Source: Tomocerus qinae | Taxonomy: Eukaryota > Arthropoda > Collembola > Entomobryomorpha > Tomoceridae | Direction: 5' to 3' | Length of the DNA: 64,000 bases | NCBI GenBank assembly: GCA_020055645.1 | Contig: CM034546.1 | Span: forward strand, 39,494,001-39,558,000 | Part shown: positions 19,670 to 31,397 of the stretch, one piece after another | How positions within the stretch are numbered: the stretch's first letter is position 1 | How the letters are laid out: the number at the start of each line of letters is the position of its first letter | Notes under the pieces: model-generated | Told to the model about the DNA's origin: nothing | The model's input: the letters and a program-made list of their open reading frames with translations, nothing else | Database searches by the model: none | Translations under genes and position numbers: made by a program

Positions 19670-20760
19670 AGTGCAACTGCACCGATATGAATATTCACAC
19701 TGGTGAAAAGTCTTATTCGTGCAACTTTTGTTTAAAAACTTTTGCACTCTAATAGGGCTGTGAAACCCTATCCCACACGGTCAAGGACGTATTTGGGGGG
19801 GGCGGTGCTGGGGTGATGAAGCATTCCCTTAATTTCCCAAAACTACACTAGATATTTTCTCAGAATTAGTTAAAAAAAAGTATTTTATGCATAAGACATA
19901 ACTTGCAAATTGTAGTGAATTATATGCACATATGTTGGAATTTACACCGGAGGAAAACCTTAATTTGTGAATAAGACTCTTGTAGGCTTGAGTAGTGTAC
20001 ATATAATATTATGACAAGAAGACATAAAAATATAGTTCATATTGGAGAAATCCTGTTGGAATGCAAAATTTGTAATACAAAATTTACATTAAAAACAGAT
20101 ATCAAACAACATAGCCGAGACAAAAGAAAAAAAAGTCCATATCAAAACAAATGTAATTTCGGCTATTAATTGTTTAATAGCAAGTCAAATTAGGGGAATT
20201 ATATAGAAGTTCACGAACAAAGTCACACTAAAGAATACCCATAATATAAGTGCTTATTATGAGGTAAAACATTTGAAAATATAGGAAGAAGGAAATTGCA
20301 TAATATTGTGACTAGACTTCATACTGATGAGGCAGTATAAAAAATAATACCAACAAATAATCGTGTTTTACCAGCTCAAAAGTACTGTCTTCAAAATAAA
20401 TCTATAATTAATCTATAAAATTCCATTTAAAATTTAATTTAAAAACTATGAACAAATTCATTCATGGGAAAAGCCACATAAATGTTCATATTGTTGTAAA
20501 GCACTTTATACTAGAAATAACATTACATTCCGTTTAGGTCATCAAAGAATTCACACCAACACATGTTAAAAGCTCACATTAAAAGAATAACAAACCATAT
20601 AAGTGAGGGACGTTGCGGAATTTATTTTGCTCTGAAATCAATCAATAATTTCGAATGTAATTTTCTTGCAAAGGGTTTTTCTGTAAAATATTCGACTTCA
20701 AGCTCATATTCGTGTTCATACAAAATTAAACAATTTCAATTATGCAAGAAAAGCTTGGCG
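19670..20760 (+). pseudogene. C2H2 zinc-finger pseudogene
   Basis: Scattered, frame-broken C2H2 fingers on the plus strand. The stretch 19688-19745 gives NIHTGEKSYSCNFCLKTFA; about 20050-20110 gives ECKICNTKFTLKTDIKQHS; about 20460-20560 gives EKPHKCSYCC and, further on, GHQRIHTN. There are many stop codons. A partial transposon end related to the element at 35009 interrupts it from about 19774. The TGEKPY-type linker identifies the family. It is not functional. Confidence 0.8.
19774..19895 (+). mobile_element. Partial hAT-like MITE end (family of 35009-35761)
   Basis: Starts CAAGGACGTATTTGGGGGGG and continues with GGTGCTGGGGTG and ACTAGATAT words in the same order as 35009-35090. The other end and a target duplication were not found. 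Confidence 0.6.
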
Positions 20761-21222
20761 CCGCAATGGAGTTAAACAAGTCATTTGAAGGTAAGATTAC
20801 GCGGAAACGTGTTAATAATCCCAAGAAATATTATTTATTTACAGTCTTGTGGAGTGGTTAAAACCACTAGTGGTCATTATTCCTAAAATGGTCAAATTGG
20901 GCTGGTCAAAATGGTCAAAATGTAATTTGGGGTGAAACTATATTAATACCAATGAGGCTATGTAGCTACGCAGATGTAATTGCTGTATTCAGTTTGCAAG
21001 TACTTTTTAAGACCAGTATAGTATGACAACAATTCATCTTGTGGCTTTCGATATTTAAAATATCATATATCAGTATAATTTATGACGGGTACGTTAAATA
21101 ATAAAAAATAAATCGAAAGAGGTATTCTTAAAATATTTCTTACGTCCCACCTGCGACGTACGTTCAGAGAAATGTAAAATATCTAATTATATATTACGTT
21201 ATAAAAAATCTCATTTTGTAGC

Positions 21223-21360
21223 CAGGCACGTATCCAAAAATTTGGTCAAGGGAGGCGCAACCATAAATTATGTCAAGAATTATTGAGATTTTTGAGGAAA
21301 ATCTTCTCTTTTTCTCAGATTTGGGGTGGCGCTGCGTCCCCCGCCCCTTACTGGTGCTTG
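21223..21360. mobile_element. Small hAT-like MITE, 138 bp, 8-bp TSD
   Basis: Starts CAGGCACGTATCC, ends GGTGCTTG (short CARGCAC inverted ends), and is flanked by perfect TTTGTAGC repeats (21215-21222 and 21361-21368). Related to the relic at 4806-4997. Confidence 0.75.
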
Positions 21361-21384
21361 TTTGTAGCCTTTAAGAGGAGGCGT

Positions 21385-21900
21385 ACAGGTCTGTCTATCT
21401 GTCTAGTGGTCTAAACAGCCGCTTCTCATGCTTAAGTCTGTAGTTCGAATCTCTGGAGCGCCGCACGTCTCTAAGGTAGTTAGTCTGGAACTGGGAGAAA
21501 TGCCCTGTCTGTAGTGTATGGATTGTTCTGCTGGTCTGTATACGTGCTACGAGTTCTACCTAGCACAAGTCTGGACAATGGGATGCACATGAGGTGATAA
21601 GGTGGGTTGAAGTAGACAAGTAGAATGCCATAAGTGATTTGAAGGTGGTCACAGGTGGTCGGCTTACATGTCCCGGTCCCTCTCTGCCTGCTCACCAGAT
21701 CGAGTTGCGGGACAGTGTTAAGTCGTTCCGTATCATGGTTCAGTACTCTTCACTAAGTCTCTTCGTGTAAGTCTGTACACTTAGTAAAGTTGTTCCGGGA
21801 GTCACTGCAAGTAAGCCCTCGCGGCTTGAGCGGTAGCATAGCTCTACTAATCAATAGTAGCTGTCATAGTCTTCCTCTAAGACTTCTTTAAAAGGACATG
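21385..21900 (+). repeat. tRNA-like segment, possible SINE head
   Basis: Contains an A-box-like TAGTGGTCTAA (21404-21414) and a B-box-like AGTTCGAATCT (21442-21452) about 38 bases apart, the arrangement of an RNA polymerase III internal promoter. The cloverleaf stems do not pair well, so it is not a working tRNA gene. The GC-richer tail to about 21900 may be the SINE body; its 3' end is undefined. Confidence 0.4.
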
Positions 21901-22144
21901 TAGTGCAGAAAAGTGCAGATATATTAATGTAGTCATATATTAGATCGTCTTACTATTAAAATATTCGATAATTTGTATAGTTAGGTACGTATTGTTATTT
22001 AAAACAAGTGGTAAAAGTTTAAGTAGTTAAAAAAGATACGGGTCAAATGTGCATGTGCAAGTTATCACGCGCATTTTGACCATTTTGGCCAGTAGTCTGG
22101 TAGAAATGCAAAAAAGTGATCAACTGTGCAACACTGATTATTTA

Positions 22145-23264
22145 CATTAAATCAATTTATCTGGAAAAAATTTTCGTCTAGCCTAGCCATCACACTGTAT
22201 TAAGTGACGTCTATGAAACCAAGTAAACAACTCACAGAAGCTGTCTATTCCCTTCAGGAATAATTGATAATGAGCAGTCTCTGATATGCCCAAAATGATA
22301 CTATTTAATGATTGAATGTATTTAAAATTTATACAATGTGAAAATAGACCAAAAGTAGTTAATAATTTTGACACACCACGCTGCTTAAGAATATTAAAGT
22401 AGATAATATTGAGAGAATCTATTTTATAATTTAGCAACCACCAAATGAAAAGGTTTGGAACGGAAGCAAGTTTTTCAGAATCGAATGAGAAAGAAATAGT
22501 ACTGAATAGGAAAAAGGAAATATCTTCTGGTTATATAATCATTTACCTGAAATACAACAACTTTCATTCAAGTATATTGTGTAGAATATCATTTGGCAAC
22601 CATTTGTATGTCAAAGCTTCACAAAGCCTGTTCCTTCTGAAATATCAGTGACTTCCATTGAAGACTACAGTTAGCTTAACAATTTTTTATCATCATGCTG
22701 TTCTTTACTTTGCTTAGCAAAGTGTCTGACGTAGTTATTATTTGTGTTACTTAAAACATGATATTATCCTTTTGGTTTTCGGAAAAATTAAGCCAAACAA
22801 ATTAAAATAAGTTCATTTTAGTAATTAAAAAATTATTTTATGGAATCAAAATATTCCATTCTTAATCCTGTCATTCTGTAAGAAACTGAGAGACCGCTTG
22901 TGGGTTTGATGAATTGACACTAAATTTAATATAAACCAATAAATAAAATATAACAAGAAAATGTCAAAGCAGGAACTACCGAAAATATTATTAAAATTTT
23001 ATGAATGTGTTTGGAGCAAGGTTTTAATAACTATTTTAGTCAAAGCTGTTGTGATAGTCAAGGGTGTGGGTGGAAATGCGGAACTATATATTTTATTATA
23101 GTAAACTATACATTTGGTTTGCAAGTTTTTAGTCTCATTTATTTTGAATTTTTCTTTTGTGCCTATCTTTACAAAAAGAATACTTAAATCCTATCAATAA
23201 TTTTCAAATGGTGCCCCAGGTTTATATTCACTTTGTTTGTGTGAAGTAAAATATGGCTGCATAC
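22145..23264. other. Gene-free AT-rich region
   Basis: Only short ORFs without protein-like character. Nothing identified before the LTR element. Confidence 0.45.
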
Positions 23265-24215
23265 TGTCAGGCAGATTTATGTAAACATAGGAAAAAGCTT
23301 CGCTTTTTATAGGCCTATTCTTATAGCAAACTATGCTTCGCCTTGCTGCTTTACGCTAGGTTATTCACCTGCACATTTCCAGAATCATTGTATTTGTAGA
23401 ACGATAGTAAGCATTAGAAGCGACCTAATAATAATAATATGTTAAATTCTATGGAAATGAAGCTGAGACTAGCGATGAAGGCAGATAAGCGATAAGAAAT
23501 AGTTAGATAGTGAGTGAAGCTTGAACTTTTGTTGGAGTCGGGAGCTGGAGAATTCGCTCCGACGTCCTATATTGAAAAGATTGGTCTTGAACTTTGAGTC
23601 AGCAACAAGCCTGGCTGACATTTTGTAGGTTTCCCCAAAACGCTATTTTTACGATTCCCACATCACTTTTTGTCATCTCGAATCAACAGATTTGTAACTT
23701 TGATCCATATATCATTGTCTCCCAATCTCTATCTAATTAATAATTCATTCCCATTCCACACCCTGTGTTTAATATACCTATTGATTCAAATCATTTTGTA
23801 AACTGCTAACTTACAACACTATAACTGTGCTCTTTAAACACATTTTTGTACATAAGTTTCTTTCACACTTGTTTTTTTACCATACGTCAAATTTGGTTTT
23901 TCAAGTGTGTGTATAATCTCTACAAAGTTGCTCTCAAAACATTAAATATAATTCTTCATTCCAATAAACTCAATTTATCCAGCATTCCAAAAATACATAC
24001 ACAGTGAATCATCTTCGAGTTTCTTTTCACATAATAACATCCAAACTCCATTTGATCATCTCCTAATCCCACTCGCCATATCCGAACGGAACGGATATTG
24101 GTCACCACACATCTCTCAAATCATCCCGTTAGCTACGCGCTCACTCACAATCCGAATCACTCACAATCCGAATTAGTACGAAAAATAGTATGAAATAAAT
24201 AATAATTCCGTAAGA
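23265..24215 (+). repeat. 5' long terminal repeat
   Basis: Direct repeat of 28163-29123. Contains an AATAAACTC word at about 23964 and ends TAATTCCGTAAGA. Confidence 0.85.
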
Positions 24216-25281
24216 AGATAAAGGTCCTGAACCCCGCCTGAATCGGCTTGCCCGGAGAACCTGAACTAAGCACTCTCCCGCTTACGTCACCGTTTCCTTG
24301 GACAGATAACCAAGTACTTCCTGGCCGTGTTGCAGAATCCGCCACGTCTCTCTCTTCTATATAACAGGTATAAAGAGTAAACTATTCTATCTTACATATT
24401 ATGTAATCTATCCTATCAATGAAAATAACCAAGTAATGAAATGAAATCTGTCCCTGTGCAAAATTTATCCGGCGGTCGTACTCACAACTAAGCAGTGCAT
24501 TATTATATGATTTATGTAAAGCAATAATTCAATTGCAATTTAGGGCCACTGTCCGAGTATCTAAATCTACCGTTTGAGTTACATTATTCACTTCCCCACC
24601 CCCTTTTGTCAAATGATACTTCATTACCTCACAATTCCTTAAATAATCATGTATAATATTTTGATTTAATTTTCTACTCTTTTAATCATTCTCTAGTAAT
24701 CTGAACACGTCAGTTTTCATTCTAAATGTATCGCAACTCATTTCTTTGATCTTAAATTAACTTAAAACATTTCTTGAAACACTGGAAAGAGATTCAGACA
24801 TATTATTCGATACGTAACGATCATTTTCTTTGCTCCCAGCCAATCCGCATTTCCTTTGTCTAAAAGTTAGTTGACCCCACATTCTCTTTTCGTCAAAATA
24901 CGTACCTACCTAATAAGCATAAACCGTCACAGATTAGCCACTGCTAAATATAGCGACTATCATTTGAGTCATCGTCATAGTCATTACGTTATATACTGCA
25001 TTTCAGTTAGGTACATTATACAAGTACATAATAGATTATCGTAAAGTCAGCAATGAAAATAACTTTTTATTATTTTTCTTGAAATTCTGTATACTTAAAC
25101 TGAATGTTCACAAAGTCAAATCAACAGTTCCTTTCTATTCAAATGAATTTAATTCCCCTCCTGTTTCAGTTCACTCAAGTTAACAATTTACATTACATAC
25201 TTTATTCTCCATAAACTTTCAAAGTATTATTCCGAATATACCATGAGTACTCTTTATCATTAATACCTGAACTGCTACAAT
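24216..25281 (+). other. LTR element leader
   Basis: Pyrimidine-rich, low-complexity leader between the 5' LTR and the ORFs, with no coding sequence on the plus strand. Long C/T-biased composition continues across the whole interior. Confidence 0.5.
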
Positions 25282-25509
25282 ATGCAATGGTCTATATCTC
25301 TTAACTTTCAAGTACCAGAATTTGCTGCATATAGTCAACTCACAACTAGAGACTCTTTGATAAATTTAGTTGCTCATGCCGTTTCTTTAGTCTCCGATGC
25401 AGAAGTCATTCCGTCAGGCACAGCGACAAATTTAAATATCTCTGCACAATATTTTGACACAGAAAGTTCATATGCTACCTCACAATTAATACAATCTGTC
25501 ATCAAATAG
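25282..25509 (+). CDS. Small ORF of the LTR element, unknown function
   Basis: A 75-aa frame from the ATG at 25282, upstream of and separate from the main ORF. It has a balanced composition without low complexity (for example RDSLINLVAHAVSLVSD). It may be an upstream ORF or a spliced accessory exon. No family recognised. Confidence 0.35.
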   Translation: MQWSISLNFQVPEFAAYSQLTTRDSLINLVAHAVSLVSDAEVIPSGTATNLNISAQYFDTESSYATSQLIQSVIK

Positions 25510-25622
25510 ACTTACATTACCCTATGGAACACGACGCACGTATTTTCAAAGTCACCCATCATCAGCAGTAGATAAATAGTAGTTTCTCATTCTCATTTTC
25601 TAACTTTTCATATCTACCTACC

Positions 25623-27221
25623 ATGGCCACCGCCACTAATACAAACCCACACTTGCAACAGCTATTTTCTAAACATAGTACCCTAACTTCTACTGATCTA
25701 CTCCAGGCCATCACAGTAATATGTCACAAATTATGTTCATCTAAAACGATAGTCGTAGACACCAAGCATTTTGATGCTGTCACTCAGGTTATTTCACATT
25801 TCAATAACATCATAGAATGCGTGCTTCACCAGCAACGTAACGAAAATTTAGACATATTCACACAACAGCAACCAATATCAGAAGAAAAAGTTGAAATAAA
25901 TGAAGAAATCAATTCTCACCAACAAGAGCCAGTACTTATCAAAGAAAATACTGTTACAACACCAATAATACCCAATCACACTATTGCTGATGTACCGAAG
26001 ACAAATCCAAACAATCGTCGATCGTTTTTCAAAACTAGGATCTTCCTTAATTCAAAGTTTAAGAAAAATCAACCTATCAGCAAGGAAATCAATTCCTCCC
26101 AATCCCAACCATACCACTTTAGCAATAATTCTCATACATTCTCAAATCCCATTGATTATGCACATACGAATTCTGTTAATATCACTCATTCTCACAACGT
26201 CTCAGCAGCAGACCCATTTCCTTCTCATAACGTCTCAACAGCAGACCCTTTTCTTTCTCATAACGTCTCAGCAGCAGACCCTTTTTCATTTTCACAAGTT
26301 CCCCTGGATTTAGCCAATTCACAAATTGACCCAGGAACTTTCCCACATACACAAATTCCACATCACGAAACTTTTAATCTATATCACAATCAACCAAGCA
26401 ACCCATTTGCAAACACTGAAACTGAATTTGATCCCGCTACGCCACCTACCGACAACCCAGTCGTAACACAAACCATTATTCCCTTTGCCATTCCACAACA
26501 GGAAGAAGCAAACAATGTCCTTGAATCTACAATCACCATCAATCATATTTCTAACTCCCCCTGTACACACACAGAAGAAGTACTTACTTCAAGAGACAAT
26601 TTTAATTTAAACTTAGAAGAATTCCCAAAATTATCACTCACTCAACCTTCATATAATCCCTCTTTACATGCTAGTCTCAACGACATTCACTCAGACTTCG
26701 AATATATTCCCAATACATCAGATGTTGAAGAATCATATAGGAAAAAGAAGTCTTGGTACCCTGTTCCCATAGAAGATACGCCCTTCTATACCCGTAAAGG
26801 CACTGTAAAGAAAGTCAAATTCAAAAATTTACATTTGAAAGTATTTTATGCTAACAAAGTTAAGGAATCAGCAATTAATGTTAGAACTATCAGCAGATTT
26901 AAAGATGAAAACATTCCATGTCAATCTTATCATTTCTTTAAATTTTCTCAATTTACATTTCCAATTGCTAACCAGGAGATAACGTTAGATTGTCATAATC
27001 ATAACGATTTGCCTTACGACCTTTTCATTGGTTTAGATGCCCAAAAGTTAGCCTCAATCTCCAAGATACTTCAAAAGCATCATAGTAACGAATCGACAAT
27101 TTCTTTACACTCCCATTATCATCAGTCAGATAGTGCAATAGGATCATCTACCAAAACTTCATCTTCAACCACATCTTGGTCCCAGGAGAGAGTACAAGCA
27201 TACATAAATTCCCTCCCCTAG
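25623..27221 (+). CDS. 532-aa protein of the LTR element, unknown (gag-like position)
   Basis: The ATG has good context (ACCATGG). Residues 1-80 are predicted helical and could be a capsid-like N-terminal part. About 80-360 is low complexity, rich in N, Q, H, S, T and P, with three tandem copies of a SHNVSAADPF unit (about 194-226). Residues 385-490 look folded. The phrase PYDLFIGLDAQKL near 470 resembles the C-terminal part of retropepsin-like domains (YDxILGxDxL), but no DTG/DSG active site is visible before it. The tail is Ser/Thr-rich. There is no Cys-His zinc knuckle. The position fits gag, or a remnant gag-protease. The long intact frame in a recent insertion suggests it is or was maintained. 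Confidence 0.6.
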   Translation: MATATNTNPHLQQLFSKHSTLTSTDLLQAITVICHKLCSSKTIVVDTKHFDAVTQVISHFNNIIECVLHQQRNENLDIFTQQQPISEEKVEINEEINSHQQEPVLIKENTVTTPIIPNHTIADVPKTNPNNRRSFFKTRIFLNSKFKKNQPISKEINSSQSQPYHFSNNSHTFSNPIDYAHTNSVNITHSHNVSAADPFPSHNVSTADPFLSHNVSAADPFSFSQVPLDLANSQIDPGTFPHTQIPHHETFNLYHNQPSNPFANTETEFDPATPPTDNPVVTQTIIPFAIPQQEEANNVLESTITINHISNSPCTHTEEVLTSRDNFNLNLEEFPKLSLTQPSYNPSLHASLNDIHSDFEYIPNTSDVEESYRKKKSWYPVPIEDTPFYTRKGTVKKVKFKNLHLKVFYANKVKESAINVRTISRFKDENIPCQSYHFFKFSQFTFPIANQEITLDCHNHNDLPYDLFIGLDAQKLASISKILQKHHSNESTISLHSHYHQSDSAIGSSTKTSSSTTSWSQERVQAYINSLP

Positions 27222-28162
27222 TTTCTCTAAACCTTATCCAACAAGTCAAATGCGATATTACGTGAAATCCTTACCATCGACATGAATTAATGAAACTCTA
27301 ATTTTCACCATGCATTCTTTTTCAGCTTAAAACAAGAAAAATCAACCAGTCATGTCAAACTAACAAAACAGAACTTTGCACGTTAATCTTAAGCATAAAA
27401 AGTAATTCATTATACTAATCTTTGTTGTTCAAACCAACAGGCACTGTTCCGGCTCTCTAGACACGTTACCCATTCTTTACCCATGGCAAGACCTAGTCCG
27501 GATGCTGCTGTTGGAGAAATTGCAAAATATCGTGCGAAATTTCCTGTGCAGACACCCTAAACTTCACACTACCAACCAAAGTATCGCAACTCCACTTGTA
27601 ATCGTCACCAGACTCAACATACAAGTCAAGCATTCGCCATTTCACTCACTTCACCCTATCACCTACCTTTCCCACCCATTCTTCTCTTCAAAATAGTTGG
27701 CAACGGCCGTAATACTATTGTTTTAATACTCCACCTCATCTCTACACTACATTCTACACTTTCACACCCTATTCCACCCTATAAATATTTTTGTTAAAAC
27801 TTTGTTATCCAATTTTACTATATATCATTTACATCATTTTCTCTGTTATCGCCAATAATTCACCCTTATCATGTATTCTCCCTTTACTAAATATTAATAT
27901 TAGATCATAAACTCTATCAATAGCAATTATAATATGTATTCCTTTCATCTGTAGCATTTAGTATTATTTTCTCCTCCCTTAGCAGTATTCCCCCATTCTT
28001 TTGTACAAAGATTATATATCACCCACTCTTGTATTCCCTTACATTATAAACCTAAAACACTACTAGTATCTACCCTTTTCCCTCACTCTTTTATTAAAAA
28101 GAGACGACTATAAGTATCAAAATGCAGAAAAATTGCAAAAATATAGGAGGGACCGCAGAGGA
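27222..28162 (+). other. LTR element 3' untranslated region
   Basis: Low-complexity C/T-rich DNA. A 64-aa frame at 27502-27696 has no recognisable features. Ends in a purine-rich stretch at about 28140-28162 that may act as the polypurine tract. Confidence 0.5.
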
Positions 28163-29123
28163 TGTCAGGCAGATTTATGTAAACATAGGAAAAAGCTTCG
28201 CTTTTTATAGGCCTATTCTTATAGCAAACTATGCTTCGCCTTGCTGCTTTACGCTAGGTTATTCACCTGCACATTTCCAGAATCATTGTATCTGTAGAAC
28301 GATAGTAAGCATTAGAAGCGACCTAATAATAATAATATGTTAAATTCTATGGAAATGAAGCTGAGACTAGCGATGAAGGCAGATAAGCGATAAGAAATAG
28401 TTAGATAGTGAGTGAAGCTTGAACTTTTGTTGGAGTCGGGAGCTGGAGAATTCGCTCCGACGTCCTATATTGAAAAGATTGGTCTTGAACTTTGAGTCAG
28501 CAACAAGCCTGGCTGACATTTTGTAGGTTTCCCCAAAACGCTATTTTTACGATTCCCACATCACTTTTTGTCATCTCGAATCAACAGATTTGTAACTTTG
28601 ATCCATATATCATTGTCTCCCAATCTCTATCTAATTAATAATTCATTCCCATTCCACACCCTGTGTTTAATATACCTATTGATTCAAATCATTTTGTAAA
28701 CTGCTAACTTACAACACTATAACTGTGCTCTTTAAACACATTTTTGTACATAAGTTTCTTTCACACTTGTTTTTTTACCATACGTCAAATTTGGTTTTTC
28801 AAGTGTGTGTATAATCTCTACAAAGTTGCTCTCAAAACATTAAATATAATTCTTCATTCCAATAAACTCAATTTATCCAGCATTCCAAAAATACATACAC
28901 AGTGAATCATCTTCGAGTTTCTTTTCACATAATAACATCCAAACTCCATTTGATCATCTCCTAATCCCACTCGCCATATCCGAACGGAACGGATATTGGT
29001 CACCACACATCTCTCAAATCATCCCGTTAGCTACGCGCTCACTCACAATCCGAATCACTCACAATCCGAATTAGTGCGAAATAGTACGAAATATAGAGAC
29101 GAAATAAATTTAATTCCGTAAGA
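28163..29123 (+). repeat. 3' long terminal repeat
   Basis: Direct repeat of 23265-24215. It ends at 29123, followed by the putative target duplicate ATAC, and stops 157 bp before the start codon of the next GR gene. Confidence 0.85.
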
Positions 29124-29279
29124 ATACTTTAGATGTTTACGGCTAAGTCAATAATCAATATTTAAATGCAAGAATGCCAATAAATATTAAATAATGCTAT
29201 TTTTGCCACAAGGCAGAACAGTTTGTTGTTTGTTCCACAATACCAGGACGTTTTCTCTTGAACATTATCCCAAGGAAGG

Positions 29280-30973
29280 ATGTATTCCAAAGAAGTACTC
29301 CGCTTGATTGGGTTTCAAGTAAAATTGGCACAAATTTTTGGATTTGTACCATTTCTATGGGATTCCAAGGCGAATAGATTAATATATATTCGAACTAAAA
29401 AACATACAAGTCATTGGAGAATAAATTCAGGGATATTTTTGCTGCATTTTTTCTTCGTCCTGTTTAGACTGCAAAAATCTATTGATAACCCACAAGATAG
29501 TTCAGGGATGGACAAATATTTCCACTGGTTTTGGCTATCATGCATTATCTTTGGGGTAGTGTTCGATTTCAACATGTTTCGGAAGACACATTTAATTGTA
29601 CAATACGTAAACTCGGCAATACAAGTTGAAGATCACATTGACCGTAAGTAAAAATTACGTTTCTACACCTAGTAATTTAATTTATAATTCTCCTACCTTT
29701 ATATGAGTGTTAAAAATGAAGAAGCAAAGGCTTCTCGTACACGACACGTCTAGTATCTCGTCTCCATAATTAATTAATAGTACTTTAAGCATTTTAGATT
29801 TTACTTTGCGTATTGATAAGTAACCATTTCTTTATTTAATATAATACATTTTGAACTAGGGTACGTTCATAGATTTGAGAAGAGCGATGTTGCTGAAAAA
29901 TGGTGGAAAAATTCATTAGCAGCATATATGGTCATTTTGATACTGTCCAGTCTAGTCCTCCCGACTTTGTACGCTTCTGTTGTGTTCCAAATGCCCTGCA
30001 GTCCCAGATATTATGTCTCGCTAATCCACAACTGTCATTATATTCATCCGGGATTGTTAATGGGGAATTTTTTATTCGAAGCTTGGATGTTTCATCATAA
30101 GTGGACAACCGTTTTGTTCCAAACCTTCCCCTGTACAATGTGGCTATTCACTACATCTAGTTGGCTAACATCGATGAGGTTCATACAGTTTTACAAAATA
30201 TATAAAATATAGATTTACATATGATCCCATCACATTTAGACTTAAAAGTAAAACAAGAAAATAGCGAAAAAGTATAAAAATACTTTTTTTGGATAAATTC
30301 GATATGAAAATAATTTAAGAATGAAAAATGAATTTTGTTACGTCTATTTAATTATTCATGTCAAAGTTTTTGTACATATATTTGTATATGGCTAAATAAT
30401 TGACTAATTTCTATTCAAAAATTATGAAAATTTAATAAACTAATGAGACATCGGGGAAAGAGCCATTTAAATAAAACATTAATTACCTAATTTAACAAAC
30501 TTATACATTTATATTTTAGAATTGGAAAAATGAAAAATTGGACTGTTGCCAAACAGACGCATGTATATCGAATGTTTCAGTACTCAAATGCAATGTTCAT
30601 TAATTACGCCGAACTTCTGTTTCCACATTCGATAACTGTAATGTCAGTATTCAATATTTTGGAAAATTACATCGTCATTACAATGCACGGGAAAATCAAT
30701 TTATTATTCTATATTGGTTGGATATTTGCAGCAATAGCAACTCTCTTAGGTCTAATGTTCATGGTTCGTTTGACATCGAACGTGTACGAAACATCCATTG
30801 AATACATATTGAAACAGAAAAAACGACTGTCGAACAAGGAAGAAAGGCTAATCATAAAGTCACTACAACCTGTCAAATTTACAGTTTGGCAAATGTTCTC
30901 CTTCACAAAGGAAACATTTCCAGCTATATTTTTATCAATTGTCAACAATACTGTTAATTTAATTTTGTTGTAA
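29280..30973 (+). CDS. Gustatory receptor-like 7-TM chemoreceptor, three exons
   Basis: Exons 29280-29643, 29860-30178 and 30520-30973 join in frame (phases 1 and 2) to give 378 aa, the usual length of the arthropod GR family. Intron 1 has donor GTAAGT and acceptor ACTAG. Intron 2 has a weaker donor GTTCAT and acceptor TTTTAG. Seven hydrophobic segments are visible: two in exon 1, two in exon 2 (starting AAYMVILILSSLVLP) and three in exon 3. The C-terminus, FPAIFLSIVNNTVNLILL, fits the GR C-terminal helix, although the TYxxxxxQF signature is not intact. The N-terminus (FGFVPFLWDSKANRL) resembles that of the GR at 43540-44798. It is expected to be a ligand-gated channel in sensory neurons with its N-terminus inside. 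Ligand unknown. The LTR element lies just upstream and may have replaced its promoter. Confidence 0.85.
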
Positions 30974-31389
30974 TAGAAAACTATAATTTCTGAGAAAATG
31001 ATGGATGCTGTAAGGAAGACAAGGCTTGAATGAGGTCCGCCAGACCCTGAACTTTACCCTTGTTTTGCATGTATATGACAACTTTTGACTCTTAAGTTAT
31101 GTCATTTCAGGCAGGAGTCCCATAGAATAGAAATTCGGGGGTAAATTTCCACACTCCGTCGAAACATTATCTGCAAATTTTGTCTCTATAATTTTTGCTA
31201 AAAGTTTCAGGTTTTCGAGTTATACATAGCAAGGATTTTTAAACCCTAACCTAACTTCATACTTAGGAATTGGCAAACCTTGAGAGCAGTTATCCTGTCT
31301 CGAATATCTCCGTATGAAAAATGATTTTGTTGCAGATAATATTTAGTTGTTTTGGGTTTTCAAAACGAACTGAAGTGTTTCGAGGGTGT
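30974..31389. other. Intergenic, nothing recognised
   Basis: No ORF or repeat could be named. No AATAAA was seen close behind the GR stop. Confidence 0.4.
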
Positions 31390-31397
31390 TATATAAA

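Larger units (their letters stand above)
20842..22136. mobile_element. hAT-like non-autonomous element with nested insertions
   Basis: The ends are degenerate inverted repeats: CAGTCTTGTGGAGTGGTTA at the left, and CAGTGTTGCACAGTTGATCA as the reverse complement of the right end. They are flanked by near-identical 8-mers TTTATTTA and ATTATTTA. Subterminal ATGGTCAAA words occur at both ends in opposite orientation (20888-20920 and 22070-22090). The interior contains the small element at 21223-21360 and the tRNA-like segment at 21385-21460. No transposase. Confidence 0.6.
23265..29123 (+). mobile_element. LTR retrotransposon without pol, ~5.86 kb
   Basis: The LTRs are 23265-24215 (951 bp) and 28163-29123 (961 bp). 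They are almost identical by eye apart from one substitution near the start (about 23392 versus 28290) and a short indel region near the end, so the insertion is recent. Both begin TGTCAGGCAG. The 4-bp word ATAC occurs just before the 5' LTR (23261-23264) and just after the 3' LTR (29124-29127), a plausible target duplication. The purine-rich AGGAGGGA..GCAGAGGA lies just before the 3' LTR. The 3.9-kb interior has one long ORF (25623-27221) and no reverse transcriptase, RNase H or integrase, so the element is non-autonomous. No clear tRNA primer site was recognised after the 5' LTR. Confidence 0.88.

Noticed and set aside
21385-21460. A tRNA gene
   Set aside because: Box A and box B words are present, but acceptor, anticodon and T stems do not pair; treated as a possible SINE head.
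24157-24345. 62-aa minus-strand ORF at the 5' LTR boundary
   Set aside because: Antisense to the LTR and leader, with no features of a conserved protein.
28122-28343. 73-aa ORF at the start of the 3' LTR
   Set aside because: It is LTR sequence; the identical stretch in the 5' LTR starts without this ATG.
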